Assembly: GCA_034190085.1 (NCBI GenBank)
Contig: JAXHTS010000015.1
Coordinates: 1-64,000, forward strand
Source of the DNA: Spirochaetota bacterium
GTDB taxonomy: Bacteria > Spirochaetota > UBA4802 > JAFGDQ01
Direction: 5' to 3'
Length of the DNA stretch: 64,000 bases
In this document: positions 1-9,910 of the stretch, piece after piece
Layout: each line of letters opens with the position of its first letter
Position numbering within the stretch: position 1 is the first letter of the stretch
The notes under the pieces: model-generated
Databases searched by the model: none
Told to the model about the DNA's origin: nothing
What the model saw: the letters and a program-made list of their open reading frames with translations, nothing else
Program-made: the position numbers and the translations under genes

Positions 1-116
1 CTACTCAACGGGCAAAAAAGCTCCAATTTACATTCGGTTTTAACTGCATTGATTTATCTTAATCATCAATTACATAACAAAAATAAGTGTCTATAAAAAA
101 GTTTCTCTTATATTTA

Positions 117-350
117 TTCCCTGCCAGCGGGGTGAGAGACTACTCAGCTATAGTCATTCCCCTGTATTCACAGGGGCAGGCTCTGCGAATGCAGGAATCT
201 TATATGGTTACAAAACCCTACTAATAATTGCTTTAGATTTTGACATTCTACAACGCTATAGCCGGAATGACATAATTTAGACAATTCCAACTCATCTCCT
301 TTATACATTTTTTATCTAATAGTGTATATGAAAAAATATTTGAGTAGTTA
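117..350. repeat. composite dispersed palindromic repeat, copy A
   Basis: This gene-free stretch is built from modules found elsewhere in the window. Positions 117-152 (a GCGGGGTGAGAGACTACTC-type module) recur at about 44085-44121. Positions 153-205 hold a CATTCC...GGAATCT palindrome. Positions from about 185 to 350 match, in inverted orientation, 30620-30797. The rest of 1-413 shows no gene. A GGAGG ribosome binding site sits just before the ATG at 414. Confidence 0.75.
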
Positions 351-413
351 TGATATTGTTTATTATAAAAAAGTAATGAAAATATAAAAAAAATAATAAA
401 TGGAGGTAGCATA

Positions 414-2179
414 ATGAAACGGGGGAGATTTGTTTTACATTATCTTGCGTTAGGTGCTATTTGGATGTGCGCAGGCAATTATTTAGGATGCTCCTGCTCG
501 GATTCATCTAGCGATCCTGCCTTTTTCCCGCCGTCCGTAGTCGATACCATCGCTCCTACGCCAGGTAGTGCGGTGTCATTCAGCGCCTTTGGCGCCGCAA
601 TCAGGGTAAGCTGGGGAGAAGTGAGTGATGATTCCGGAAGCGATGGCCTAACCAATAAGCTCGTCAGGTCATCATCAGAGATCAGCATCATTGAAGAGGG
701 GGAATGTGTGGATACGGTGCAGGACTATGCTTCATACAGTGGCGTTCCGGTAGAGGAGACAATATTTATCGCAGGGACATATTTTTACAATGTATTAGTG
801 AAGGATGCTGCCGGCAACAGGGCTATATATACGGGCGATTCCTGCGCAATAGTAGATTTGATATATGTTAACATTGACAATGTCAGCGGAATAGAGGATG
901 GTACAAGGGATCATCCTTTTAACACAATTCAGGAGGGTGTTGACGCGGCCACTGAGGGCATGGTGGTTATTCGAGTGATTTTTTCGAGAGGAATAGATAT
1001 GAGCATGAGACTATCATTGTTGATACGAGCAGCCTTGGCGGTGATTTTGGAGCCCCGAATCGGGACGTGTATGGGAATAATAGCGTTATTGCTATAACAA
1101 ATGTTACTGTTGTCGATGGTTTTATTATTAGGGGAGGAGGAGAAGCTTCCTCCGCTATCTTTAATCTATACGATTCCTCCCCAACTATAAAAAATAACAT
1201 AATTGATGGGGGAGAATGTACCGGTTTGTCAGTTTGTGTATACAACGATGGTTCATCTCCAAGTATTTCTGGCAACTAAATAAATAGCGGAAGTGGAGGC
1301 AAATCTTCTGCCGGCATCTTCAATGCTGATTCATCCCCAGGTATTGCTGATAACGAAATAAATGGCGGAATTGGTGGTTTCTTATCTGCTGGTATTGTCA
1401 ACGATGATTCTTCGCCAAGTATTGATAGTAATGAGATTAATGGTGGAAGAGGCGTAGGATCTACGGGCATCTACAATACTAATGGTTCATCCCCAAGTAT
1501 CGCTGGCAACGAAATAGATGGCGGAAGCGGAGGTGAAGCTTCTATTGGTATTGGTAACGAAAGATCGAATTCAACAATACAGAACAATACTATTTTCGGT
1601 GGTAATGGAGGTGGGGAATCATGTGGTATTGCAAATTACGATAATCTCTCATTAACGATACGGAACAATACAATTGATGGAGGCAATGGGGGTAATGAAT
1701 GCCGAGCTATTCAAATCACTGATTCAGCTTCCATTGTAGAAAACAATATCATATTCACATCCGGCGGCGATTCAAGAATTGGCATACATGAAGACACTGA
1801 TGGTGGCGTTTTTCCAGATTCCGACCCATCGTCCCTGCGGAACAACAATATCTTCAATTGCCCAACAGCGCTTTATTGTGACGAAGATGCGACATTCATT
1901 ATCGGTATTGATGAAGTCAATGTCTTAGTCGATATTCCATCGAGCGGAAACATCAGCATTGATCCTGTTTTTGCGGATCGTCCGGGCGGTGATTGGCATC
2001 TAACCGGGAGTTCGCCTGTGGAAGCGCGTCAGGGCGGTCTTGATGGAGCGGCTGAGGGCTGGGGCTTCAGCGTTGATATGGATGGAAATACGCGGACTAA
2101 CCTTACTGAAGGGCCGGATGACTCACCTGTCAACGACGGGGCGGCGGGTTGGTCAATGGGCGCGTATGAGTTTGATTGA
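414..2179 (+). pseudogene. broken surface lipoprotein with right-handed beta-helix repeats
   Basis: The N-terminus is a lipoprotein signal peptide with a lipobox ending in a Cys near residue 26 (YLGC). It is followed by a Ser/Asp-rich linker, an Ig/FnIII-like segment, and a DUF1565-like stretch (DGTRDHPFNTIQEGVDAA) that normally opens a parallel beta-helix. The reading frame then slips near 975-985. The protein continues one frame over (EHETIIVDTSS) as repeated SSPSIxGNEIxGG units. An in-frame TAA at 1277-1279 sits where sister repeats have GAA, so it is a G-to-T nonsense change. Beyond it the frame is open to a TGA at 2177-2179, and the natural end is a GAYEFD-type motif. An intact gene would encode about 590 residues and an outer-membrane or surface beta-helix lipoprotein. 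Ligand unknown. A sequencing error could explain one lesion, but two lesions make decay more likely. Confidence 0.8.
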
Positions 2180-2243
2180 TGGCGCGCTGAGATTTCTATA
2201 AATCCACAGCAGCTTAGTTACATGAATTACAGAGCAAAGCTAA

Positions 2244-2269
2244 AGAGGGGCGCTTGGCCCCTCTTTTTT
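2244..2269 (+). terminator. Rho-independent terminator after the beta-helix gene
   Basis: An 8-bp GC-rich perfect stem (AGAGGGGC / GCCCCTCT) with a 5-nt loop is followed directly by a run of T. It lies about 65 nt beyond the end of the beta-helix reading frame. Confidence 0.85.
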
Positions 2270-2343
2270 CATTAGTTGGATGGTCATTGATGACAATTTC
2301 GTTTAAGTGTGACAAAGGCTTGGTTGTCAATTCTTAACAGAAG

Positions 2344-2370
2344 CAGATTCCTGCATCCGTAGGAATGACA
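2344..2370. repeat. short CATTCC-type palindromic repeat
   Basis: A single imperfect inverted repeat (ATTCCTGCAT...TAGGAATGACAT) of the family seen at 153-205, 30770-30797, 47515-47645 and elsewhere. The rest of 2270-2579 holds no recognisable gene. Confidence 0.6.
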
Positions 2371-2579
2371 TAGGGATTGCTTCTTTTCATTATCTTTCAC
2401 TGATTTTAGCCATGCTTATTTCGTGTAAAAGAAGCGGTTTAATATTTTTATGGAAATGACTCTGTTCCTGGATTGATTGTTATTTCTGCTACAATTTGAA
2501 GGGATATGGATGAAATATCCGATCATTAGGGAGATTAACAACATAAAACGAGAGGACCTAAGATCGTGTAAATAATTAT

Positions 2580-4406
2580 CTATTTTTTCACCTCTATTAC
2601 TTTAATCTCGACTCTTCTGTTTAATTTCCTTCCCTCTTCGGTCAGGTTTGAGGCTGCCTGATTAGCATAACCAAATCCCTTGACATGAGTCCTTTCTCTG
2701 GATATGCCTTTTCCCTTTAGATAATTTGCGATTGCATTAGCCCTCTGTTCAGATAGCCTTAGGTTAAATTCATAAGATCCTGTGCTATCAGTATAACCGG
2801 AAATTTGAATTACAACCTTTGGATTTCTCTTGAGAAAGTTGTAGATATTATGAATCTCATCATAGGAATTCTCTTTCAGTTTTGCTGATCCAATGTCAAA
2901 ATATATATTATTCGCAACAAACGAAAAGCCCTTTGTGACCCTCCCCTTTTTAAGATAGAAGTTTCTTTTCAGGTATTTCTGACCTGCTTTTACATTTACA
3001 TTTTTCCTGTAATAGAGATAATCCATAACGCTTATGGATACTATATACCTTGAGTTCTGCCTCAATGTCGCTCCAAGAAAGCCGTCCGCATAGGTACGCG
3101 TCCTTATTGTCCCCCTCAATTCCTGACCGCCAATCCTCATTATCCTGATTTCGGCCCCCTTTACAGGCTCCTTTGTCTCCTTATCATAGACATGACCTTC
3201 CAATAAGGAAACTGGTCTTGGTTTTACAATAAGATTTTTCACCCTGTATATATAGTTCTTATTGGCAACAGAAAGATTGTGAAATCCCATTTTCCCATTC
3301 CTCGCTATAAGAAGAGGGATATGCTCATTGCGGTATGTGTTTAAGGATTTTATGCTTATGGATTTAGTAGTAAGATATTCATTTTCCTTCCTGATTAGTC
3401 TGGTGCCGTAAATATCAAAGCCGCCCATCCCCTTCATACCATTTGATGAATAATATAGAGTTTCGCCGTCAGGATGTAGAAATAGTGAATACTCATCAAT
3501 AGGCGTGTTAATATTAGCAAGCTTCCTCGGTCTGCTCCACTGGCCGTCATCGCCTCTTGTAGTGGAGTAAATATCCAGACCGTTGTTCTTGTCCGCATCG
3601 GATGAAAAAATTACAGAACTCGCGTCGGAGGTAAAATTGCCATAGCTATTCCAGTCTCCGGGATTCATAGAGCTTATGAAGAGCCACTGAGACCACGTCT
3701 TTTTATGAACACTATATTGTCTCATAAGTACTTTAGCGTGATTCTCCCCTCTTTTTATGCTTGCAAGAGCCTCTCTTCCGTCTATTGAAATTGAAAAGAA
3801 GAGCAGTTCCTTCGCGTTTATTCCTGTCAAAAAGTCGGGTTCTTTATCCATAAGTTTGATTTTGCCCCTTGAAAATGAGTAGGAAAAATACCTCCCCATT
3901 TTCCTGTCATACCCGAGGATTTCCTTCCCATTATGATAAAAAGAGATTAGGATTTTTTCTTCGCTTAGGTTTATCATTTTTGCGTTAATTGGAAGCGGTT
4001 TTGTCTCTTTTAGCTTATCATATAACGCCATTTTGAGCATTATGAGTCTTTGCTCCCTGTTGCTGATTTTGTAGTTGTTAAGAAATTCATCGATCTCCTT
4101 TAACGCTTTTTTGTACATCTTGTTGTTGGCAAGGGATATTATTCTAATATAGGCAACCTCCTTATCCTTTTTTATGGATAGGTATTTTGATGCAATTCTT
4201 CTACTCGAACGGAAGTCCTCTTCCACAAAGTGGATCTTCAATAGCCTTTTCAGTGAGACCAGATCCTTTGGATCCTCCTTTAGCATTCGTTTTAAAATCT
4301 TCACATCATCAGTAAAATCCTCTGACTTGTGATATTCCGTTTCATTTACAGCAGCCTCTGCTGTAATGGAGAATATAATTATTAGCGATAATAGTCTTAA
4401 AAGCAT
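2580..4406 (-). CDS. OmpA-family protein with PD40 propeller and peptidoglycan-binding C-terminus
   Basis: 608 residues. Likely periplasmic, tethering the outer membrane to peptidoglycan. The N-terminus has a signal peptide (about residues 1-18) and a short helical, TPR-like region (about 25-115). Residues about 130-390 look like a TolB/PD40 WD40-like propeller (segments such as HPDGETLYYSSNGMKGMGG). Residues about 400-470 resemble a carboxypeptidase regulatory-like beta-sandwich. Residues about 490-605 are an OmpA C-terminal domain with FDIGSAKL, ISGYTDSTGS and LSEQRANAIANYL, including the conserved Asp and Arg that bind diaminopimelate. The start codon overlaps the end of the upstream TonB-dependent receptor by 10 bp, so the two are probably translationally coupled in a minus-strand operon. 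The combination of helical repeats, PD40 and OmpA is common in Bacteroidetes and spirochaete envelopes, often beside receptors. The partner is unknown. Confidence 0.85.
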   Translation of the reverse strand: MLLRLLSLIIIFSITAEAAVNETEYHKSEDFTDDVKILKRMLKEDPKDLVSLKRLLKIHFVEEDFRSSRRIASKYLSIKKDKEVAYIRIISLANNKMYKKALKEIDEFLNNYKISNREQRLIMLKMALYDKLKETKPLPINAKMINLSEEKILISFYHNGKEILGYDRKMGRYFSYSFSRGKIKLMDKEPDFLTGINAKELLFFSISIDGREALASIKRGENHAKVLMRQYSVHKKTWSQWLFISSMNPGDWNSYGNFTSDASSVIFSSDADKNNGLDIYSTTRGDDGQWSRPRKLANINTPIDEYSLFLHPDGETLYYSSNGMKGMGGFDIYGTRLIRKENEYLTTKSISIKSLNTYRNEHIPLLIARNGKMGFHNLSVANKNYIYRVKNLIVKPRPVSLLEGHVYDKETKEPVKGAEIRIMRIGGQELRGTIRTRTYADGFLGATLRQNSRYIVSISVMDYLYYRKNVNVKAGQKYLKRNFYLKKGRVTKGFSFVANNIYFDIGSAKLKENSYDEIHNIYNFLKRNPKVVIQISGYTDSTGSYEFNLRLSEQRANAIANYLKGKGISRERTHVKGFGYANQAASNLTEEGRKLNRRVEIKVIEVKK

Positions 4407-6652
4407 AACTCTATTCCCAACCAGACGAATACAGGCGGATAATCGGATTGAGATTCAGGATTATCCGGTCCATAAGGTTTATCCTCGTCAAACTTCTGGA
4501 ATAGACGATTCCCCTGATTATAGTAAAAGTTCCACACCTCAATATAGAACCTGCTGTTATTTTTATTTGTATATGTTAATTTCAGATCAAGCCTGTGATG
4601 CGCTGGAAATCTTTTGGCGTTATACACTCCATAGACTGCCTCATGCTCTCCGTTATCCTCTGTTGAACCGATAATGGGCGTGTAGGGAAGGGCGGAATAA
4701 TAATGAAAGATCATTGAGGGAGTCCAGTGGCCGAATGTTGATGCCAGCGTTAGTGTAAGGAGATGAGTCTGGTCGAAGTCGGAAAAATAATCATACTTAT
4801 TGTATCTTTCACTGCTTCTCTTGGAAATGGAATAAGCATAGCTGATCCATCCATAGTAATGTTTATGGCTCCCCTTTATTAGGAACTCAACTCCCTGTGA
4901 TTTTCCTTCCCCCTCAATAGAAAAGGGATTTATCTGTGTTATCTTCTTATATTCGCTGTCATTGATTATATCTGTATTTGCTGAAGATAGATTCTTGTAA
5001 TCATAATGGTACAACTCAACCTGCCCCGTTATTCCTGAGAATAGTCTCGATTTTATCCCCACAATTCCATTAAATGCCTGAGAGTCTGTAAATTTCGGTT
5101 CCGATTCTCCTATATAGTAGTACATATCCGGATGAGCGTGATAGACGCCTCCTCCAGTGTATACCGTGTTCCTTTTATTAATATCCAGTCCACACATACC
5201 CCTATATGAAAAGGATTTATTTGACAGGGGTCCATAGCGCTTATATTTAACTCCCAGGTTTATCCATAGAGGTTTATATTCCGCATAAAACTCAGAGAAA
5301 AGAGAATAGGATGCCCCCTCTATAGGGTATTCTTCTGTGATATTCATGCTGGTATTATCAAATATATCCAGATCTGGAATATCATTTAGGCTGACATTCC
5401 CCTCAATGCCGTCTTTATGAGCAATAATCTCAAAACCCGTTTTAATGTGATAATTCTTCAATTTCGCGTGAAGCGTATGAAATATTCTATATTGAGTTGG
5501 ATTGAACCTCAAAAGTACACCAACCATATCACGATAAACGTCCTCATTTTCAATATAATGTTCCATCTGGTGTATTGAAAGTAGGGTCTTTAAAAATATT
5601 TTTTTGTTTATTAGGTATTCCCATTTTAGGGCCTCAATATTATATCGACTCCTGGTAGTGTAGTCATCGATTGACAGATAATCATCAACGCCAAAGGCAA
5701 TGAAAAATAATCTATGCCTTGAAAAGAGGTTGTATGTTAACTTCAGATAATGATCCTGGAAATAGAGGTCAGTCTCTTCATAATCCGTTATCATATCAAC
5801 ATAAGACCTCCTCCCGGAGAACATGACACTGAGGTTGCTTGTTGGGACAATTGTTACGGATAGAGTGGGGAAAACCGGAATAGCAGGATCAAATATCGCC
5901 CTGCCATGAATGTTCATTTGTTGAGGATCTTTTGTCTTTATTTGAATGATGTTGCCAAGGTTGTCATCATAGAACATGGGGGAGAGCCCCTTAATAACAG
6001 ATGCCCTATCAATGATCTCTTCGTTGACTGATGATATCAGAGGAACGATTGAAGCTAAATAGTGATATGGAAAATCGACGGGCAGATCGTCTATATATAA
6101 CCTATCATGGAGCGGGTTGCCGCCCCTTATTATGGGCACTGTTGCAAGAGCAAATCCTCCACCAATGCCTGGGAGTGTCTGCAGAAGATGAAGGCTGTCA
6201 CCCGCTCCTCTCATGGGAAGGTCCTTTATGTTCTTCCCCATAATATGCTGCTCTCCGAATCTGTCTTCACGCCTGCTATAGTAGTTTTCTATTTTGTTCA
6301 ATGCATACGATGCCCCTTTTAGTTCAATATTGATATGGAAATTCCTCTTCAATCTTATAGGAATTATCTCTTCTTCATAAGTCGGATGTGAAAAACGCAG
6401 ATGGTATTTCCCCGGTCTAATGCTCTTGAAGACAAATCTGCCCTTTTTGTCTGAATAAGCGATTATCTTCAGTTCTTCTATGCCTACAGTTATCCCCTGC
6501 AGGGCCTTGCCAGATGCTTTATTAACTATGATGCCGGATATATTATAGGTGATATTCTCAGACATGCCTTTATTCCTATTCTCGCTTTCCTGGGATGCAT
6601 AAAGCTGAATCGAAAAGAGTAGACCTATCATGAGTACAATGATCTGCCTCAT
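4397..6652 (-). CDS. TonB-dependent outer-membrane receptor
   Basis: 751 residues. After a signal peptide (about 1-19), residues about 32-110 form a carboxypeptidase regulatory-like domain (ISGIIVNKASGKALQGITV). Residues about 125-230 form a plug domain (LPGIGGGFALATVPIIRGG). The remainder is rich in aromatic beta strands expected of a 22-strand barrel, and it ends in Phe, the usual C-terminal residue of outer-membrane barrels. The start overlaps the stop of the TonB-like gene by 4 bp (ATGA), and its end overlaps the OmpA gene. I see no Fur box, riboswitch or substrate-specific motif, so the ligand cannot be named. An N-terminal beta-sandwich is usual for SusC-like and related receptors, but no SusD-like partner is present. 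Confidence 0.88.
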   Translation of the reverse strand: MRQIIVLMIGLLFSIQLYASQESENRNKGMSENITYNISGIIVNKASGKALQGITVGIEELKIIAYSDKKGRFVFKSIRPGKYHLRFSHPTYEEEIIPIRLKRNFHINIELKGASYALNKIENYYSRREDRFGEQHIMGKNIKDLPMRGAGDSLHLLQTLPGIGGGFALATVPIIRGGNPLHDRLYIDDLPVDFPYHYLASIVPLISSVNEEIIDRASVIKGLSPMFYDDNLGNIIQIKTKDPQQMNIHGRAIFDPAIPVFPTLSVTIVPTSNLSVMFSGRRSYVDMITDYEETDLYFQDHYLKLTYNLFSRHRLFFIAFGVDDYLSIDDYTTRSRYNIEALKWEYLINKKIFLKTLLSIHQMEHYIENEDVYRDMVGVLLRFNPTQYRIFHTLHAKLKNYHIKTGFEIIAHKDGIEGNVSLNDIPDLDIFDNTSMNITEEYPIEGASYSLFSEFYAEYKPLWINLGVKYKRYGPLSNKSFSYRGMCGLDINKRNTVYTGGGVYHAHPDMYYYIGESEPKFTDSQAFNGIVGIKSRLFSGITGQVELYHYDYKNLSSANTDIINDSEYKKITQINPFSIEGEGKSQGVEFLIKGSHKHYYGWISYAYSISKRSSERYNKYDYFSDFDQTHLLTLTLASTFGHWTPSMIFHYYSALPYTPIIGSTEDNGEHEAVYGVYNAKRFPAHHRLDLKLTYTNKNNSRFYIEVWNFYYNQGNRLFQKFDEDKPYGPDNPESQSDYPPVFVWLGIELCF

Positions 6653-7104
6653 AATCTTTTTTTTCCGACAAAGGTGATTCGCACGTAGACTTCAGTCTTA
6701 TGGCTATATCCGGCGATATATCCGGGCTTCAATTTAATGCCTTTAAAAATCCTTTCTGCTATTTCGTCTAAACCCAATCCGGCCCTCTTAACTATTTTAT
6801 GTGAGTTGATCCTCCCTCTTTTGTCTAATTGAGCATGGATGATTGTCGTGCCCTCAATATTCGAGATAATATAGATATCGTCAATGTCATGAGTAACGGA
6901 TTCGATAATATGCGGTTTTTCAATCTCAATATGCAATCTGTAATGGGCATTTATGTTATCAATGGTATATTTTTTTGATGCATCCTCATAATTAAACATT
7001 GTGTTAACTGAGGTTCTATATGGGCGTTCTATTATTTCATCCTCTAATATAATGCTTTGCAGGGCGCAATTTCCGATAAATAATAATACCAATAGAATTC
7101 TCAT
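6649..7104 (-). CDS. small exported protein with TonB C-terminal-like domain
   Basis: 151 residues. The N-terminus is a hydrophobic signal or anchor (about 1-16). The C-terminal 80 residues (GTTIIHAQLDKRGRINSHKI ... GLDEIAERIFKGIKLKPGYI) follow the beta-alpha-beta pattern of TonB/TolA C-terminal domains, with the conserved KPG-like turn. Known TonB proteins carry a long proline-rich linker and need ExbB/ExbD. Here the linker is missing and neither ExbB nor ExbD lies nearby. It sits directly upstream of, and overlaps, the receptor gene, so it is probably dedicated to that receptor. Whether it transduces energy or only binds the receptor plug is not visible from sequence. Confidence 0.65.
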   Translation of the reverse strand: MRILLVLLFIGNCALQSIILEDEIIERPYRTSVNTMFNYEDASKKYTIDNINAHYRLHIEIEKPHIIESVTHDIDDIYIISNIEGTTIIHAQLDKRGRINSHKIVKRAGLGLDEIAERIFKGIKLKPGYIAGYSHKTEVYVRITFVGKKRL

Positions 7105-7122
7105 CTACGCTATTCCTCCCAT

Positions 7123-7971
7123 TCAATTATCCCTTAGGTTGTATTTAAAATTTGGCGGGTTATAAATAAACTCCAGTCCAATATAGGCGGCCCTGGTGGA
7201 TGCGCTGAGGTCTACATTGGCCCCTGCATAGTCGCCCTTATAGGTAATCTGATTAACTTCAGGGGCGAATTTTAAGAGACAGGATGCATTATATGGCTCA
7301 TACTGAATCCCGATCCCTACAGAAAAACCTGCGCTTATGGAATTATCCCTTTCCTTGTCAATTATTATGTCAGATGATAGATCGGTTATCTTATACATTC
7401 CCAGGAATAGGTCGTAATTAAAGGCAAATTCGAAATCGCTCCTTAAACGATAGCTATGAAATCCGTAATATCCAATAAGATAGCCTATTCCCCTTGCTTC
7501 CGTGCCGCTTATATCAAAATTGAGGCTCATCATCTTTCCGCCAATATAGAGCCAGCTAAAGGATGTGTCTCCTGATGAGCTAAATCTTTTGCCAATTTTT
7601 AGATCAAGGAATGTTGAATCACCGGATATTATAGTCCTTGAATATTGATTTGGCTCTTCAATCGTCTGATTTTTGATTGATGCTTTAAAGTAGCTGAATT
7701 CACTTTGAATGGACTTGTAAAAGTATCCAAGGGTGACTCTGTTTCCAGAATATGATTTCAGTGAATTATTATCCCCCTCATTGCTAGAGATGGATCCTAT
7801 CGCTCTTGAGCTATATGGAGCCTTTAGGTTTCCGAAGCCAAAGGGCGCATAGAAAAGTTTTAAAATTGGTCCGTGTTGACAAACAGGGCGTGCTGATAAA
7901 TCCAGCGTAGCTGCATGATAAATAATTATTATTGAATAGAATAATTTGTATTTTGAAATATGAATAGTCAT
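7123..7971 (-). CDS. putative outer-membrane beta-barrel protein
   Basis: 282 residues and not a family I can name. It has an N-terminal hydrophobic export signal (about residues 8-28), then alternating amphipathic, aromatic-rich strands separated by polar turns, as in 8- to 12-strand porin-like barrels. It is the first gene of the minus-strand envelope operon and ends 18 bp before the TonB-like gene. It could be the outer-membrane partner of the receptor and OmpA proteins or an independent small porin. Positions 7972-8222 upstream hold no gene. Confidence 0.6.
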   Translation of the reverse strand: MTIHISKYKLFYSIIIIYHAATLDLSARPVCQHGPILKLFYAPFGFGNLKAPYSSRAIGSISSNEGDNNSLKSYSGNRVTLGYFYKSIQSEFSYFKASIKNQTIEEPNQYSRTIISGDSTFLDLKIGKRFSSSGDTSFSWLYIGGKMMSLNFDISGTEARGIGYLIGYYGFHSYRLRSDFEFAFNYDLFLGMYKITDLSSDIIIDKERDNSISAGFSVGIGIQYEPYNASCLLKFAPEVNQITYKGDYAGANVDLSASTRAAYIGLEFIYNPPNFKYNLRDN

Positions 7972-8222
7972 AGGTTGGTAGTATGAGGGGCGAGCATTGT
8001 GTTAAATAAATTGAGGGGTATTATGCTAAATAGGTATCTGTTATTTGCCACCACAGTTGATGTTTATCAAATATATTTGATTGCGACTAAAATATCTATA
8101 TTCCTTGTAAGAAGATAAGCAGGGTGGAAATTATCAAAGTAAGAAAATATAGGGATTATACTATGATAATAATATTTGAGAAACTCCTTTTTGAGCGTGT
8201 AGCCATTGAACACAAAAGCCTG

Positions 8223-9167
8223 TTATTTCCGTCCTATAATGAGTTGCCATGTGGAATCTGATAGGTTCTCGACCCTTAAATCTCTAAATCCCGTCCCTTT
8301 AAGCCATTCATAATACTCTTCCCTTGAATATACATCTCCCTTAGGACTCTGTGTTATCATATGAAGAGCCAGGGTTGCTCCCCTATAACTCTCTCCCCTG
8401 AGATTGTCAAATATTACGATCAATCCTTTATCGTGAAGATGCTTATAACACATTTCAATTATTCTAACATTATCCTCAGGAGATTGACCATGGCATAGGT
8501 TGCCCAAAAAGGCAATATCATAGGGCCCTTTAGGTAATTCCTTAGTGGCATCACCGGTTTGCACTTCAATATTTGTGATCCGGGAAAGTTCATCGGCCAT
8601 TACCTGCATGGATTCCGGTAGATCATAAACTATTGTATTAATTCCTCTTTGAGCAAAGACCTTTGCGATCGTTCCAGGAGCCCCGCCAATATCCGCAACT
8701 ATTTTTGCTTCAGGCAGATTCTCAAGACAAATGTTCACCACTTCAGGAGCAATTCTCTTCTTCCAGGGTGAATCCATTCCTTTAATGAAGTCGCTTATTG
8801 AAAAGTTTTTATAGCTGGACTTATCAGGCTCCCCATGCTTTAAGACATATGGAAGAGTCTTCCATGGATTTATGAGATAAAGCAAAAAAAGCCAGAAATC
8901 CCCCTCATAATCCTGGCCCCCTTCATCAACTAATCGTTCATATATCTCATGTGGTACTGAATATACTCCATTATCTATTGTCAGATAACTCATCTCAGCA
9001 AGGGCCTCTAATAATACCCAGGTAGATCTTGCATCAAAATTCATCCTTTTTGCAATGCCCTCATAAGTGTCGGGTCTCTGGTGTAACTCTTTTATTATGC
9101 CGATCCTATGCGCTTGGCCTACAAATATGAGTTCTTCAAGATGTTTTTGGAGTTCTCTTATTCTCAC
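8223..9167 (-). CDS. SAM-dependent O-methyltransferase with winged-helix dimerisation domain
   Basis: 314 residues. Residues about 1-80 form a winged-helix dimerisation domain (IGIIKELHQRPDTYEGIAKR). Residues about 150-310 are a class I methyltransferase fold with motif I VADIGGAPGTIAKVF and a following acidic residue in IVYDLPESMQVM. This is the architecture of the acetylserotonin O-methyltransferase/CrtF/BchU group, which methylates hydroxyls of small aromatic or carotenoid-like compounds. The catalytic His seen in plant enzymes may correspond to the His in LGNLCHGQSPED. It neighbours a second methyltransferase and a glycosyltransferase on the same strand, suggesting tailoring of a glycosylated lipid or secondary metabolite. 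Substrate unknown. Confidence 0.82.
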   Translation of the reverse strand: MRIRELQKHLEELIFVGQAHRIGIIKELHQRPDTYEGIAKRMNFDARSTWVLLEALAEMSYLTIDNGVYSVPHEIYERLVDEGGQDYEGDFWLFLLYLINPWKTLPYVLKHGEPDKSSYKNFSISDFIKGMDSPWKKRIAPEVVNICLENLPEAKIVADIGGAPGTIAKVFAQRGINTIVYDLPESMQVMADELSRITNIEVQTGDATKELPKGPYDIAFLGNLCHGQSPEDNVRIIEMCYKHLHDKGLIVIFDNLRGESYRGATLALHMITQSPKGDVYSREEYYEWLKGTGFRDLRVENLSDSTWQLIIGRK

Positions 9168-9205
9168 GATTCTCCTTTTATGCTCTTTTGGTAGGATTTA
9201 ACAGA

Positions 9206-9910
9206 CTACTTTTTATAGGCATACACAACCATGCTCTTTGGGAAAAAAAAATCAAAAAAACTCTCTATTTTTTTCATTAAATTTGATTGCATGGTTAGGA
9301 CTAAAAAATTTTTATATGTCTTGGTAATAACATGATCTTCTAAATGAAGCCCCACAACACATCTGATCAGCCAATATATGGCATGAAAGGAATGTTTAAA
9401 TCTGATGTTGTATATCTCCAGATTATTATTCTTCATTATTTTTATAAGCTTTCCAGGAAGATACTTTCGTATATGCCCTCCTGGAGAGGTAAAATATTCA
9501 TCAGTTATTAGGCCATATAAGTATTCACTAAAGGTAGTAGGAACAGTTATGACAATTTTACCCCCATTCTTGAGGGTTCTAACGAGTTCCTTGCAAGCCA
9601 GATCGTCGTCAGTTACATGCTCCATTACCTCAGAACATATTATTCTATCAAATGTTTTTTCTTTAAATGGTAGATCTAATGCATTTCCAATATGGACCTG
9701 AAATCTACCACCATCTGATTTTCGATCTTTTTCATTTATATGGGTTAATGTATAGCGGGCTTTTCTCAAAGAGGCTAAATCTAGATCCATGCTGTAAACA
9801 TTTGCTCCCTGTAACACGCATTCAATGGAGTGACGACCTTCACCACATCCGGCATCAAGGATAACATCGCCTACATTGACATCGAATATGTCAAAATCCA
9901 CCGTTAGCAC
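9206..9910 (-). CDS. class I SAM-dependent methyltransferase (Methyltransf_11 type)
   Basis: 234 residues. Motif I is VILDAGCGEGRHSIE at about residues 16-30, followed by an acidic SAM-ribose binder in VYSMDLDLASL and the motif IV-like ICSEVMEHV. The C-terminal third is hydrophobic and basic, which is common in methyltransferases acting on membrane lipids or quinone precursors. The start overlaps the end of the upstream GT4 glycosyltransferase by 20 bp, so the two are translationally linked and probably modify the same glycan or glycolipid. The specific substrate cannot be read from the sequence. Confidence 0.82.
   Translation of the reverse strand: MLTVDFDIFDVNVGDVILDAGCGEGRHSIECVLQGANVYSMDLDLASLRKARYTLTHINEKDRKSDGGRFQVHIGNALDLPFKEKTFDRIICSEVMEHVTDDDLACKELVRTLKNGGKIVITVPTTFSEYLYGLITDEYFTSPGGHIRKYLPGKLIKIMKNNNLEIYNIRFKHSFHAIYWLIRCVVGLHLEDHVITKTYKNFLVLTMQSNLMKKIESFFDFFFPKSMVVYAYKK

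Noticed and set aside
7972-8222. Cobalamin or other riboswitch upstream of the TonB receptor operon
   Set aside because: No recognisable conserved riboswitch core was found in the leader.
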